From NCBI RefSeq assembly GCF_004916895.1, contig NZ_SNTZ01000008.1, positions 1 through 64,000 of the forward strand: 64,000 bases of DNA, written 5' to 3'. A program made the translations under genes and the position numbers. The notes under the pieces were generated by a model, which had not been told where the DNA came from, made no database searches, and saw only the letters and a program-made list of their open reading frames with translations. Positions 8,771 to 17,247 of the stretch are shown here, one piece after another (within the stretch, counting starts at the first letter, position 1; every line of letters begins with the position of its first letter). This stretch comes from Flagellimonas alvinocaridis. Its GTDB lineage: Bacteria > Bacteroidota > Bacteroidia > Flavobacteriales > Flavobacteriaceae.

Positions 8771-8818
8771 GTAAGCGTTTGGTTACGCAAATATATATGT
8801 AAGCATTTGGTTACGCAA
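8771..8818. promoter_or_regulatory. Tandem operator overlapping the module A promoter
   Basis: Two copies of GTAAGCRTTTGGTTACGCAA, at 8771-8790 and 8799-8818, spaced 28 bp start to start. Each contains the inverted repeat GTAA-N8-TTAC. On the minus strand a perfect Bacteroidota -7 box, TATATTTG (8788-8795), sits between them, and CTTG (8816-8819) lies 20 bp upstream as a -33 element. Both operator copies therefore overlap promoter elements, which fits repression by the ArsR protein encoded just downstream. Confidence 0.75.
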
Positions 8819-8926
8819 GTTTATTTTGCGTTTTGGTGAGAAAATCAGAAAGGGAAGTATAATCTAGGTCATTTGTTTCCAAATGGACACCAACGGTGTT
8901 CCCTGTTTGGGTTTTTAGAACGTTAT

Positions 8927-9304
8927 CTATTCCAACACTTTCGGTAATTTCTTGGTCAGTTGCCTTTTCCAGCCCATTTGCATAATGAAACCGATAACGA
9001 CAAGTTCAATCCTTTATGGCCCGAATGCTCCAACTATAGGACTGTCCCGCCTCAGGTCGGTCCCGACTTAAAACTCAATATCGGGTCCAACTTGGTAAAA
9101 ATTCCTTTTGTCATTTTATCCGCAGTGCCGGAATGGATGCCTGCACAGGCCAAAGCCTTTTCGCCTGTGGCCCCGCCACGATAGGTATAGGAAATATATT
9201 CCTGTGGCCTGACATCGATCATTTTACCATGTGTGGTCCCGTCCCAACCTTTTTGGGGTTTCATCCGAAAGGTGAAGTAATATCCCGGAGTAGGTCCAAT
9301 GTTA
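8927..9304 (-). pseudogene. Decayed SRPBCC/AHSA1 gene remnant
   Basis: Following the minus strand from about 9304, the frame gives PTPGYYFTFRMKPQKGWDG, then EYISYTYRGGATGEKALACAG and FTKLDPILSFKSGPT, all AHSA1-like. It then meets a TGA, continues GGTVL, meets a TAG, continues LEHSGHKG, shifts frame and ends as LVVIGFIMQMGWKRQLTKKLPKVLE before a TAG at 8927. The first 60 or so residues expected for the family are missing. It follows the ArsR gene at 9302, so it was once the third gene of module B. Confidence 0.8.
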
Positions 9305-9628
9305 TTTTCCGTTTGCCTTATTTTCCAATACCATTTCCAGTTTTTGCAGTTTTGAAAGCCAAAAACCATCAAAATGGTCGATCCATTCCTGTAATTGGTC
9401 AAAGCCGTCCTGTTTCAGGATGCAGTACCGTTCCCTACCAATGTCCTGTATGGAAATAAACCCTGCCTTGTTCAGGATCTTGATGTGTTTGGATACCGCA
9501 GGGCGGCTCATCTCAAAATTTTCCGCAAGGGCACCTATGGTCAGACTGTCCTTTGACAAAAGCTGTAGAATATGCCGCCTGCTAGGGTCTGCAACAACTT
9601 GGAAGGCATCCAATTTATATGATGTCAT
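9302..9628 (-). CDS. ArsR-family winged-helix repressor, module B
   Basis: A 108-residue paralogue of the regulator at 8424, with the same architecture: FQVVADPSRRHILQLL, LTIGALAENFEMSRPAVSKHIKIL and the wing AGFISIQDIGRERY. Its start overlaps the end of the upstream SRPBCC gene by 14 bp, which indicates translational coupling. It likely acts at the tandem element before 10061. Confidence 0.92.
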   Translation of the reverse strand: MTSYKLDAFQVVADPSRRHILQLLSKDSLTIGALAENFEMSRPAVSKHIKILNKAGFISIQDIGRERYCILKQDGFDQLQEWIDHFDGFWLSKLQKLEMVLENKANGK

Positions 9629-10061
9629 GTGACGAAAGATTCAGTTGCTTGGACATGCGTTTGCCAATTTTTGCCCACCCTTTGTCCATAATGATAAAGG
9701 CCAGGTAGTTTTTGACACCTTTGAACCCTTCATGTTCCAACTCCAGAACCGTACCATGGTCCACTGGTGTGAGTATCCAGGTGACCGTGGAGACGAGTGA
9801 TGGATTTTCCTTGGACAGACCTCCCTTCCATGAATAAACGAGTTTTTTATAGGGGACGATTTCCAGTACCTCACAATAGATCCTTCCATCAAAACCCAAT
9901 GGGTATTTTGGTTTTGCGCCAAACTGGAACTTGTGACCGACCACGGGCTTAAAATCGTTCGGCATGAGCCATTGGGCCAATAGCTCGGAATCGGTCAAGT
10001 GTTCCCAGACAATTTCAACGGGCTGTGAAAATGCGAACCGATGCTTGATTTCTCTTTGCAT
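9615..10061 (-). CDS. SRPBCC/AHSA1 domain protein, module B
   Basis: A 148-residue START-like protein: IKHRFAFSQPVEIVWEHLTDSELLAQWLMP at the start, the central strands VGHKFQFGAKPKYPLGFDGRIYCEVLEI, and WILTPVDHGTVLELEHEGFKG near the end, all given here in pieces of the family pattern. It is the first gene of module B and overlaps the ArsR gene by 14 bp. Gene order is the reverse of module A (SRPBCC then ArsR). The ligand is unknown. Confidence 0.9.
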   Translation of the reverse strand: MQREIKHRFAFSQPVEIVWEHLTDSELLAQWLMPNDFKPVVGHKFQFGAKPKYPLGFDGRIYCEVLEIVPYKKLVYSWKGGLSKENPSLVSTVTWILTPVDHGTVLELEHEGFKGVKNYLAFIIMDKGWAKIGKRMSKQLNLSSHDII

Positions 10062-10066
10062 AATAT

Positions 10067-10115
10067 GTAACTTTTAGGTTACGCAAATATAAATGTAACT
10101 TGTAGGTTACGCAAA
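10067..10115. promoter_or_regulatory. Tandem operator overlapping the module B promoter
   Basis: Two copies of GTAACTTKTAGGTTACGCAA, at 10067-10086 and 10095-10114, spaced 28 bp exactly as in module A. Each has the palindrome GTAAC-N6-GTTAC. On the minus strand the -7 box TATATTTG (10084-10091) lies between them and TTTG (10112-10115) is 20 bp upstream. The outer bases GTAA and GGTTACGCAA are shared with module A; the middle differs, so the two repressors may discriminate or cross-talk. Confidence 0.75.
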
Positions 10116-10138
10116 TTTTTAAACGGGATTTTGTTCTG

Positions 10139-10325
10139 GAATCGCCGAAGGGCAAAAAAAGGCTTTGAATTGTCCTGGGCGGTGGGAAAGGAGATCTATT
10201 TTGACCATGGGACACATCCAAATACTGGAATCTTCCCGGGGCCGTAATGCCTGTTATCGGTCGATGGCATTTGACCTGAGGTCATTGTTGTGGTTCTTTA
10301 TCGTGCGGGATTGCGAGGCATCGCA
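10139..10325 (+). pseudogene. Truncated, frameshifted copy of the gene at 12546
   Basis: The DNA from about 10139 (GCCGAAGGGCAAAAAAAGGC) runs parallel to 12628-12785 inside the intact gene: both share AAAGGAGATCTATTTTGAC, CTGGAATCTTCCCGGGGCC and TTTGACCTGAGGTC. This copy lacks the first 25 or so codons and has indels that break the frame after the codons for EIYFDH. Similarity is lost after about 10310. It shows a partial duplication of this unknown gene. Confidence 0.75.
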
Positions 10326-10526
10326 AATCAGGCATCCGGTGTTCCTTGGTAGTAATCATATCGTTCCTTTCATCGAATTGAAGGCGGTTTATTTGCTCGG
10401 GTGTCACTATCCTTTTAGTTTCGGCATCCAATTTCGATCCCAATGGAGCTGATGCCTTGACTTTACAAGATTCTTTGGTTTTTCCATAATATGGCAGCCT
10501 GCCGTCCCGTAACCGGAAAAGCGAAT

Positions 10527-10736
10527 TCATTTATCCGGGTCAGCTGTCGGGGGCAGGCTGTTCTTTTCCACCAGTTGAAGTACCTTGAACACTTCATCCC
10601 TGGTCTCGTCGGAATATCGGTACAGGTTGAGAAGCACATTGGCATCAAAGGTGAACAGGGCTTTGCGCCAGATTTCCTCCACTTTTTTTTCGGTCGGTCT
10701 GAAATACCCTGGGAATTCGTCTTTCATTTTATGCAC
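10527..10736 (-). pseudogene. N-terminal fragment of a PIN-like (DUF4935-type) protein
   Basis: A 69-residue frame, FPGYFRPTEKKVEEIWRKAL followed by FTFDANVLLNLYRYSDETRDEVFKVLQLVEKN in pieces. This matches my recollection of the start of PIN-like toxin/nuclease-domain proteins of several hundred residues, including the first acidic residue in TFDANVLL. The frame then ends abruptly. The 200 bp downstream on the same strand give no recognisable continuation, so it is a truncated remnant. Confidence 0.6.
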
Positions 10737-10867
10737 TTATGTAATCTTGGGAAGTTTTCTTCCAAGGGTTGAATATTAAGGATATTGATCGGGCCGTATC
10801 CATTTTTCCATAATTAATGGCAGCGAGGCATTGTTTGCCCCTAATCAAAAACTTTCCTTTTTGATCA

Positions 10868-12184
10868 CTATTGAACAATGGGTTGGAAAAACTCCCCGAT
10901 CTTTTTAAAGTTGAAGGCCTTGGACAGGGTGGCGACAAAGAACGGTCGGGGATTGATGGCGGAGTTGGTCACCTCGGCCTGTAGGGTGATCCCGGATTTG
11001 GCATCGGTGACCCAGGCCCTTCCGGAAAAGAAGATATCGCTCCGTTGCCGGATCTCAGAGGTCCTGAGGCCCTCTTCGAGGACCCGATCGTAATTGGAGG
11101 CATAGCCGATGGAACCGTGGACCCTGACACTGATCTTCTCATTTTCCAGGGACAGGAAAACCCCGAGTATCCCAAGATTGAAGGCATATTCGTTATAAAC
11201 TCGGGTGTACAGGGGCGGTGGTGGGTTGATGGTGGTCGATTTGCCGCCGGTATAGTCCAATATGGCCTCTTCCCTGCTTAGGTCCAGGGCCATAGTGTCG
11301 CGGGTTTCCCTCTCCAGGTCTATGAAACTGAGGGTGGTCCGCCGGTAGACGAACTCGATGGAGGGGGCATAGTAGAAATCGATCTTGCGGTCCGGGTGGT
11401 TGGACCGGAACAGCCCCAGTTTGATCAAGGGGCTGATATGGGCCCCGATATTGTCGGTCACCCATTTGTTGGCGTAGTAATCGGAGATGGTGATACGCTG
11501 GCTGGTGGTGTCGGTAAGGGCCTCGAATCGGACCTCCCTTCGGATGGTCCCACTGGAATCGGTCTGGGTAAAGGCCCTGTTGCCATAAAGGCTCAGGTAA
11601 AACCCGACATTGCCATTGTCCCCGGCCTTGGGCCTGTCATAGACATTGGTGGCAAAGAACAGGTCTTTAGCCCGGATGCCTTCGACCAAATCGAAATTGG
11701 TGCCTACATAGGCCAAGTATTTGTAGCCGTCCAAGGCTTCTTGGTAGGAGTTCAGGAGGATTTCCAGCTTTTGGTGCTCTGCCGTATTGGTCAATGCCTG
11801 TGCGGAGCTGTCCTTGGGGGAAACCTTGATCTGCAGCATCAGCCTGCGTTGCCGGTCCGCGATACTGTCACCAGTGATTCTAAGGAGAATTTCATGGCCT
11901 TTGCCGAGACTCGACAGGTCGGCCTTTTCAAAATAGAGTTGGTACCCCGAAGGCAAAATGTCGGTATTGCTTTCGTCGACTTTGATTTCGACTTGGTACT
12001 GTTCCAATACTTCCTTTGTGGTTTCCGGGGATTCCATCTTTAGGGTCAGTGGGACATAGACGTCCTTTTTGGTCCGGGTGACATCGATCTTATCGGTGCC
12101 AAACCCCACCTTTAGGGTTTGTGCGTGCAGCTGGAGGCCAAAGGCCATGCAGAACAGACTGGCAAAAAATAGTGTTGTTTTCAT
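10868..12184 (-). CDS. Secreted protein of unknown function, probable beta-strand-rich envelope protein
   Basis: 438 residues with a clear Sec signal peptide (MKTTLFFASLFCMAFGLQLHAQ). The N-terminal third (about 25-140) looks like a compact beta domain with acidic and polar strands. The remaining part alternates short amphipathic strands and turns (KIDFYYAPSIEFVYRRTTLSF, ISVRVHGSIGYASNYDRV) and ends in an aromatic strand, which suggests an outer membrane or periplasmic barrel-like fold. I do not recognise a family. It is a single gene flanked by remnants. Confidence 0.75.
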   Translation of the reverse strand: MKTTLFFASLFCMAFGLQLHAQTLKVGFGTDKIDVTRTKKDVYVPLTLKMESPETTKEVLEQYQVEIKVDESNTDILPSGYQLYFEKADLSSLGKGHEILLRITGDSIADRQRRLMLQIKVSPKDSSAQALTNTAEHQKLEILLNSYQEALDGYKYLAYVGTNFDLVEGIRAKDLFFATNVYDRPKAGDNGNVGFYLSLYGNRAFTQTDSSGTIRREVRFEALTDTTSQRITISDYYANKWVTDNIGAHISPLIKLGLFRSNHPDRKIDFYYAPSIEFVYRRTTLSFIDLERETRDTMALDLSREEAILDYTGGKSTTINPPPPLYTRVYNEYAFNLGILGVFLSLENEKISVRVHGSIGYASNYDRVLEEGLRTSEIRQRSDIFFSGRAWVTDAKSGITLQAEVTNSAINPRPFFVATLSKAFNFKKIGEFFQPIVQ

Positions 12185-12545
12185 TATGTATATCGGTTTG
12201 GTTACGAATATGCCATAACGGGGTCTGTCCCAATTTTAATTGGGAACTGTAAGGAATAAAGGGGCATTGGGGGAAGTTGGATGGAATCATCCGATGCTTA
12301 AATTTAGGGTTTTTCGCATTAATTTTATTAGAGATAATCCTTAAAAATTATGGGGTTTTTCCGTAATTCATAGAAAAAGGAGGGATTGGGATCGTAGCGA
12401 CTTGGGGACATTGGGGAACATCCTTTGCCGGCCTTTGTTGACAAAATGGTATGGCACTATGTCGTGCCCTTTCCATTAATCGTTACTTTTAGTCTTCACT
12501 AACAGGGGGTGGGGGCCGGATGCCCTTCCCTATAAACCTACCATA
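12185..12545. other. Intergenic stretch between divergent genes
   Basis: 361 bp with no gene. It holds an AT-rich part (12300-12375) likely to contain the promoter of the minus-strand secreted protein, a small inverted repeat GGCAC-N6-GTGCC at 12453-12468, and a G-rich run just before the plus-strand start at 12546. Confidence 0.5.
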
Positions 12546-12968
12546 ATGGACACTTTTCGGGCAGATGCGACATTGGAATCGGTATTACTGGGCCATGGTT
12601 TTGTGGAGACCACCTCGGCACGGGATCGGCTGAAGGGCAAAAAGAGCTTTAAATTGTCCCGGACGGCGAGAAAGGAGATCTATTTTGACTATGAGCACAT
12701 CCGGATCCTGGAATCTTCCCGGGGCCATGATGCCTGTTATCGGTTGACGGCATTTGACCTGAGGTCGTTGCTGTGGTTCTTCAAGGCGGGGTCGAACGAT
12801 CTGCGAGAGGTTTTTCCAACGGGGAGGTTCAGGTTCGATACGGTCGGGGCACGTTTGGAACGCATCCGGGCGGAATGGGAGGCGTTGGCGAGAACGGGCC
12901 TGCACCGGCCCAGAAGATCAAAGCTCCAACGGATCCTGGACAGTTTTGACCAGATCCAGTTCAATTGA
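12546..12968 (+). CDS. Small basic protein of unknown function
   Basis: 140 residues, rich in Arg and Leu, with no signal peptide or membrane segment. Segments such as LKGKKSFKLSRTARKEIYFD, YEHIRILESSRGHDACYRLT and FDLRSLLWFFKAG could form a mixed alpha/beta fold, and the C-terminal third is helical (ARLERIRAEWEALARTG). No family is recognised. That it is real is supported by a second, decayed copy at 10139-10325 with clear DNA similarity, which implies a sequence that has been duplicated or mobilised. Confidence 0.6.
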   Translation: MDTFRADATLESVLLGHGFVETTSARDRLKGKKSFKLSRTARKEIYFDYEHIRILESSRGHDACYRLTAFDLRSLLWFFKAGSNDLREVFPTGRFRFDTVGARLERIRAEWEALARTGLHRPRRSKLQRILDSFDQIQFN

Positions 12969-13010
12969 ATCCACTGCTATGGACCATTTTCATCAATACC
13001 TCCAATCGTT

Positions 13011-13640
13011 ATGGTAGACAAGAAATCCGACCAAGAGAAAATTCACGTGGAAGCGGCACCGACTTCCAAAAGGAAACTCGAGATCGAATTGCAGCGCAAA
13101 GAAATCCAAAAGATCGATGCTGAAATCAAATCCCATCGTTACAATCAGTGGATAGAGTTCATCAAAATAGGGATCATGGTCTTCGGTGGAGGGGTTTTGT
13201 TCCTTGCCATACAACAACCGGATTCCTTTGCCGGTAGACGGAGTTCCGATGAGGCCATTGCCCGGGAACGGGCTCAACTGGTATTGGAACTGCTCAAGGA
13301 ACCAGATCCGGAAAAAATAGACCTTGGCCTTACGGTGATCAAATCCGCTTACCCCGGAAGGGACGAAAAATGGATCGGTGAGATCCAAAGCATCTATGCC
13401 GATAAGGCCAATCTTAAAAAAATCGTGGACTATAAGGAGCGCTTTCAGGAACATCTTGAGGATCGGGACGATCTTATCGCTTCCTTTGCCAAGGAAATCT
13501 CAAGAAAAAGGGTCGACTCCCTTAAAGTGGCGGGCATCCAGGGAGAAATTGAACATATCGAAGGGGAACTCAATGCCATTAACCGAGGTCTGGGCAGTTT
13601 AGGGGCCAGTCACGTCTTTTTTGAACCCTTTCGTCCCTAA
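13011..13640 (+). CDS. Single-pass membrane protein of unknown function
   Basis: 209 residues. A charged, coiled-coil-like N-terminal part (KRKLEIELQRKEIQKIDAEI) is followed by one membrane helix (about 51-68, FIKIGIMVFGGGVLFLAI). The soluble C-terminal part is helical, with a second coiled-coil-like segment near 175-195. It starts 42 bp after the gene at 12546 in the same direction, so the two may form an operon. No known domain is recognised. Confidence 0.7.
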   Translation: MVDKKSDQEKIHVEAAPTSKRKLEIELQRKEIQKIDAEIKSHRYNQWIEFIKIGIMVFGGGVLFLAIQQPDSFAGRRSSDEAIARERAQLVLELLKEPDPEKIDLGLTVIKSAYPGRDEKWIGEIQSIYADKANLKKIVDYKERFQEHLEDRDDLIASFAKEISRKRVDSLKVAGIQGEIEHIEGELNAINRGLGSLGASHVFFEPFRP

Positions 13641-14293
13641 TGGACGAGCCCTCTGTTCCGGTCCGGGTCGGTATTGGAGCGGAAAAGGGCCGTGGTCCCC
13701 AAGAGGGGCAAAAAGTTTTGCCTATCTTTGGATATGGGCTTTTGGGATCTTATCGGTATCATGGCTTCCCTTTTGGGGATTTTTTCTTTTCTTAAGAACG
13801 ATACGGGCCTTTTGAAAAACCGCCCTTTGGCCCGTAAATTTCGGTTCTCCTTTTTTAAAAAAATCTTTTTTGGACGTGTCAACCGTAAATCGGGCCCTTT
13901 TTCGGACTTCCTTTTCCAAAAATCACGTTGTTCCAACCCATTGCGGACGGATATAAAAAAAAGCATTTTGGCCCTTTTTGCACTAATTTGTAGGAAACGG
14001 GATTTAGAATCAAATTACAATGGTCTTGTTTACAAAACTTTATAGCACCTTAGACCCCCTGCCTATCCCTTACAGGCATTATAGGACATTTCCGTTTAAA
14101 ATTACATATCGGTATCCAGGCACGTGAACTTCCTTTTAGGTCGTACCGCCCTTTCCCTGTGGTTCGAGGGGCCGCTTATCTCGACGTTTTTGGTTCCTGT
14201 TCAGCCGGTGACTAACGGATATATCCGGATATTCCCCTATTGTGCCGGACTATTTGGTCCACCTTGCCCTGCATTGGGTAACACCCGCCAAAC
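13641..14293. other. Long spacer before the RadC-like gene
   Basis: 653 bp without a confident gene. A frame at 13734-14045 is listed separately as uncertain. Near 14217-14230 there is a palindromic word CGGATATATCCG followed by GGATATTCC, which may be regulatory. Nothing else stands out. Confidence 0.45.
13734..14045 (+). CDS. Possible small basic membrane protein
   Basis: A 103-residue frame that begins MGFWDLIGIMASLLGIFSFL, a plausible N-terminal membrane helix, and continues with very basic, Phe-rich sequence. The frame can be extended upstream to 13674, but the start at 13734 gives the more sensible N-terminus. No family is recognised. Phe/Lys runs may simply reflect an AT-rich spacer, so the call is weak. 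Confidence 0.25.
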   Translation: MGFWDLIGIMASLLGIFSFLKNDTGLLKNRPLARKFRFSFFKKIFFGRVNRKSGPFSDFLFQKSRCSNPLRTDIKKSILALFALICRKRDLESNYNGLVYKTL

Positions 14294-15019
14294 ATGTCTA
14301 TCATGAAACGTAAAAAATTCACCATCAAGGAATGGATTCCCGCGGAACGGCCCCGGGAGAAGATGCTGCTCTTCGGAGCGGATGCGCTTTCCAATGCGGA
14401 ACTCCTGGCCATCTTCATCGGTTCAGGCACTCCCAAAGAGTCGGCGGTCGGACTGGCCCAGCGGATCCTCGATGGCTATGATGGGAATCTGGAACTCTTG
14501 TCCCAGGTCCCTGCCCATGCGCTGTACCGCTTCCATGGGATCGGTCCCGCCAAGGCGGTCACCCTTAAGGCCGCCTTTGAACTCCACCGCCGCAAGGGGC
14601 TTCCGGTACAGGAGGATTATTCACTGTTCGTGCTGAACGGTAGCGGGGATTGTGTGCGGCTCTTCTGGGAATACCATGGGGATAGGTCCGACCGGGAATC
14701 CTGGTTCCTCCTGGCAAATTCCAACCGACGGTTCCTCGGGCTGGTCCAGCTTTCGAGCTATGTGGACACCCCGGATGACCTGGACCTCGGGGACCTGCTC
14801 TACACCATTCAGGACCACTGTGCCTCCAAGCTGGTGTTCATCCAAAAGGGGGACTTTACCGATCCGGTGCCCAGTGCCTCGGACATCGCACTCTATGAAG
14901 AGCTCAAGGCCACGGCCGAACTCCTCGGGCTGGACCTGATGGATTTCCTGATGGTCTCGGAAACTTCCCATTGCAGCTTTGCGGACCTGGACCTGGTCCC
15001 GATCCTCCCGTACCGCTAA
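14294..15019 (+). CDS. RadC-like protein with a degenerate JAMM motif
   Basis: 241 residues. The N-terminal RadC helix-hairpin-helix part is well preserved (RPREKMLLFGADALSNAELL, AIFIGSGTPKESAVGLAQRIL and FHGIGPAKAVTLKAAFEL). The C-terminal MPN/JAB-like part keeps its length and the ending LLGLDLMDFLMVSETSHCSF. However, the metal-binding HNHPSG motif is replaced by IQKGDFTD (about 183-190), while the following PSxxD (193-197) remains. Without both histidines a zinc protease or isopeptidase activity is unlikely, so a binding role is inferred. The zinc-finger gene downstream converges, overlapping its stop by 4 bp. Confidence 0.85.
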   Translation: MSIMKRKKFTIKEWIPAERPREKMLLFGADALSNAELLAIFIGSGTPKESAVGLAQRILDGYDGNLELLSQVPAHALYRFHGIGPAKAVTLKAAFELHRRKGLPVQEDYSLFVLNGSGDCVRLFWEYHGDRSDRESWFLLANSNRRFLGLVQLSSYVDTPDDLDLGDLLYTIQDHCASKLVFIQKGDFTDPVPSASDIALYEELKATAELLGLDLMDFLMVSETSHCSFADLDLVPILPYR

Positions 15020-15396
15020 CCGTCCCGCTCCTTTAGGGGGTGGTTGTCCTTGACCACCAACAGTATTTTGTCATTGTCCAACTTGAGATAGCCCATTTCA
15101 AAACAGAAGAAGTACGCGTCCCCTGCACGGGTCTGGTAGATGCTCGTGTAATAGTCGAAGTCGAACCCCTTGGCCAGGAGTTCCTCCCGGCTTACCTTGG
15201 TGGTTCCCGAGGTCCCGTGGTTGAGTTCCTTGATGATCTTTCGGTTCTTTTTCAATATGCCGATGATCTTGCGGACCAACGGGGAGTGCCCGGCATTTTT
15301 GTTGTAGTTGTAGCTGCTGCGGCACTGATCGTCGCAGAACTTTTTGTCCGAGCGGCCCTGGATGGGTTCGTTGCAGTATAGACAGTGCCTTTCCAT
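15016..15396 (-). CDS. Small zinc-finger protein conserved in Flavobacteria
   Basis: 126 residues starting at MERHCLYCNEP. A four-Cys zinc site is seen at the N-terminus: CLYC and, 13 residues later, FCDDQCRSSYN. A basic helical part (IIGILKKNRKIIKELN) and a mixed C-terminal domain with FDFDYYTSIYQTRAGDAYFFCFEMGY follow. I recall close relatives in many Flavobacteria annotated as hypothetical. The longer frame to 15534 is rejected because its extra 46 residues are unlike these relatives. Function is unknown; nucleic acid binding is plausible. Confidence 0.75.
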   Translation of the reverse strand: MERHCLYCNEPIQGRSDKKFCDDQCRSSYNYNKNAGHSPLVRKIIGILKKNRKIIKELNHGTSGTTKVSREELLAKGFDFDYYTSIYQTRAGDAYFFCFEMGYLKLDNDKILLVVKDNHPLKERDG

Positions 15397-15637
15397 AAAA
15401 ATGCCTTCGTCCAAAAATAGGGATTTTTGACCATTGGCCCTTTTTCTGTCCTTTACACCACCGAAAGACCAATGTTTAGCTGAAATATAAGGGGTTGAAA
15501 TGCCTTGGTCCATGGATATTGAATTCAGGTCCATTAGCCGGTGAAAAATAATTAAACGGATATATACGGTTGGCGACCGACTAGTGGCAGGGGAATGTCA
15601 AGCTTTGCCGTTGCAATAACCCCTTAACCCCGACCTT

Positions 15638-17227
15638 ATGTTGGTAAAGACCCGTACCGCTACCCTCCAGGGCATCTCCGCCCGGCCCGTTACCGTGGAG
15701 ACCAAGATCAGCCGTGGCATCCAGTGCACTTTGGTGGGCCTTCCAGACAATGCTGTCAAGGAAAGCCTGAAACGGGTGGACAGTGCCTTGGCGGAATCGG
15801 GATTTAGGATGCCGGGGAAAAAGATCTTGATCAACCTCTCCCCTGCCGGGCTCCCCAAGGAGGGCACGGCCTTTGATCTGGCGATGGCCGTGGGGATCAT
15901 GGCGGCCTCCGAACAGATTCCACATGAGAAATTGGAAGGTTTCCTGATGTTGGGGGAGCTTTCCCTGGACGGGAGCCTCTTACCGGTAAGGGGGGTGCTG
16001 TCGGCTGCGGTACTGGCCAAGGAAATGGGGTGCAAGGGTCTTTGGGTACCTAGGGCCAATGCCCGCGAAGCGGCACTGGTCGATGGAATCGAGGTCTATG
16101 GACTTGACCATTTGGGGCAGGTCGTTACCATCTTGGACGGTACGCAGGAAGCGGGGACCCATACGATAGGTACTCCCAATATGGGGACCTTGGGCCCTCA
16201 GGTCGATGACCTTGATTTTTCGGAGGTCATGGGACAGGAATCCTGCAAACGGGCCATGGAAATTGCGGCTGCGGGGGGACACAATATCCTATTGATCGGG
16301 CCTCCCGGGGCCGGGAAGACGATGATGGCCCAACGGCTGCCGACCATCCTGCCCCCACTTGCTGCCTCGGAGGCCTTGGAGACTACCCTGATCCATTCCC
16401 TTGCGCAGAACCACTTGGCCGATTCCTTGGTCTCCGCCCGACCGTTCCGGAGCCCCCACCATACCATCAGCGATGTGGCCCTTGTCGGTGGGGGTGCGCC
16501 GCCACAGCCCGGGGAAATCTCCCTGGCCCATAATGGGGTGCTCTTCCTGGATGAGTTCCCGGAATTCAAGCGGACGACCTTGGAGGTGCTCCGCCAGCCT
16601 TTGGAGGAGGGCTGCGTGACCATTTCAAGGGCCAAGGCTTCGGTAAGGTACCCTTCCCGCTTTATGTTGGTGGCCTCGATGAACCCTTGTCCCTGTGGTT
16701 TTCTGGACCATCCGACCCTTCCCTGCTCCTGCTCGCCCGTGGAGGTGCAGAAATACCGGAACAAGATCTCTGGCCCATTATTGGATCGTATTGACCTGCA
16801 TGTCCCGGTGTCCCCGCCTTCCTATGAGGACCTGACCGCACCGACCCCATCGGAAGATAGTAGGACCATCCGTGGGCGGGTATTACGGGCCAGGAAAATA
16901 CAGGCCTCCCGTTTCCATAACAGTCCGGGGTGCTTTACCAATGCCCAGATGTCCTCGCGGATGGTCCGTGAATGCTGTGCTCTGGACTCCCATGCGCAAT
17001 GGATCCTGAAAACGGCCATGGAACGGCACGGGCTTTCCGCCCGTGCCTACACACGGATCCTAAAAGTGGCGAGGACCATTGCGGACCTGGAAAATTCGCC
17101 AAAGATCGGGGTCAACCACTTGGCAGAGGCTATCCGGTTCCGGGGCCTTGACCGTCCGTCCTTTGGTAGTGGCCAATCTTCGGGCTTTGCTTCCTATCCC
17201 CTGCGTAAAGTGGGTGGGGGTCGATAA
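15638..17227 (+). CDS. comM: YifB/ComM-family Mg-chelatase-like AAA+ ATPase
   Basis: 529 residues, the usual length. The N-terminal ChlI/Lon-protease-like domain (about 1-165) is followed by the AAA+ core with Walker A GPPGAGKT (221-228), Walker B VLFLDE (301-306) and the cysteine cluster CPCG...CSC (351-365), then the Mg_chelatase C-terminal domain with the arginine-rich LSARAYTRILKVARTIADLE. In naturally transformable bacteria ComM is a helicase that promotes branch migration during integration of foreign DNA. Here it is divergent from the zinc-finger gene and convergent with the integrase. It is GC-rich like its neighbours. Confidence 0.95.
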   Translation: MLVKTRTATLQGISARPVTVETKISRGIQCTLVGLPDNAVKESLKRVDSALAESGFRMPGKKILINLSPAGLPKEGTAFDLAMAVGIMAASEQIPHEKLEGFLMLGELSLDGSLLPVRGVLSAAVLAKEMGCKGLWVPRANAREAALVDGIEVYGLDHLGQVVTILDGTQEAGTHTIGTPNMGTLGPQVDDLDFSEVMGQESCKRAMEIAAAGGHNILLIGPPGAGKTMMAQRLPTILPPLAASEALETTLIHSLAQNHLADSLVSARPFRSPHHTISDVALVGGGAPPQPGEISLAHNGVLFLDEFPEFKRTTLEVLRQPLEEGCVTISRAKASVRYPSRFMLVASMNPCPCGFLDHPTLPCSCSPVEVQKYRNKISGPLLDRIDLHVPVSPPSYEDLTAPTPSEDSRTIRGRVLRARKIQASRFHNSPGCFTNAQMSSRMVRECCALDSHAQWILKTAMERHGLSARAYTRILKVARTIADLENSPKIGVNHLAEAIRFRGLDRPSFGSGQSSGFASYPLRKVGGGR

Positions 17228-17247
17228 TAGTTCCCGACCAATGCTCC

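Noticed and set aside
10282..10530. 82-residue minus-strand frame after the PIN-like stump
   Set aside because: It could be a continuation of the PIN gene, but I see no PIN motifs in it, and its end runs antisense to the broken copy of the 12546 gene.
11396..12043. 215-residue frame antisense to the secreted 438-residue protein
   Set aside because: No start context or domain; the opposite strand has a clear signal peptide and a full-length gene.
16198..16764. 188-residue frame antisense to comM
   Set aside because: It covers the Walker motifs of a well-conserved ATPase on the other strand.
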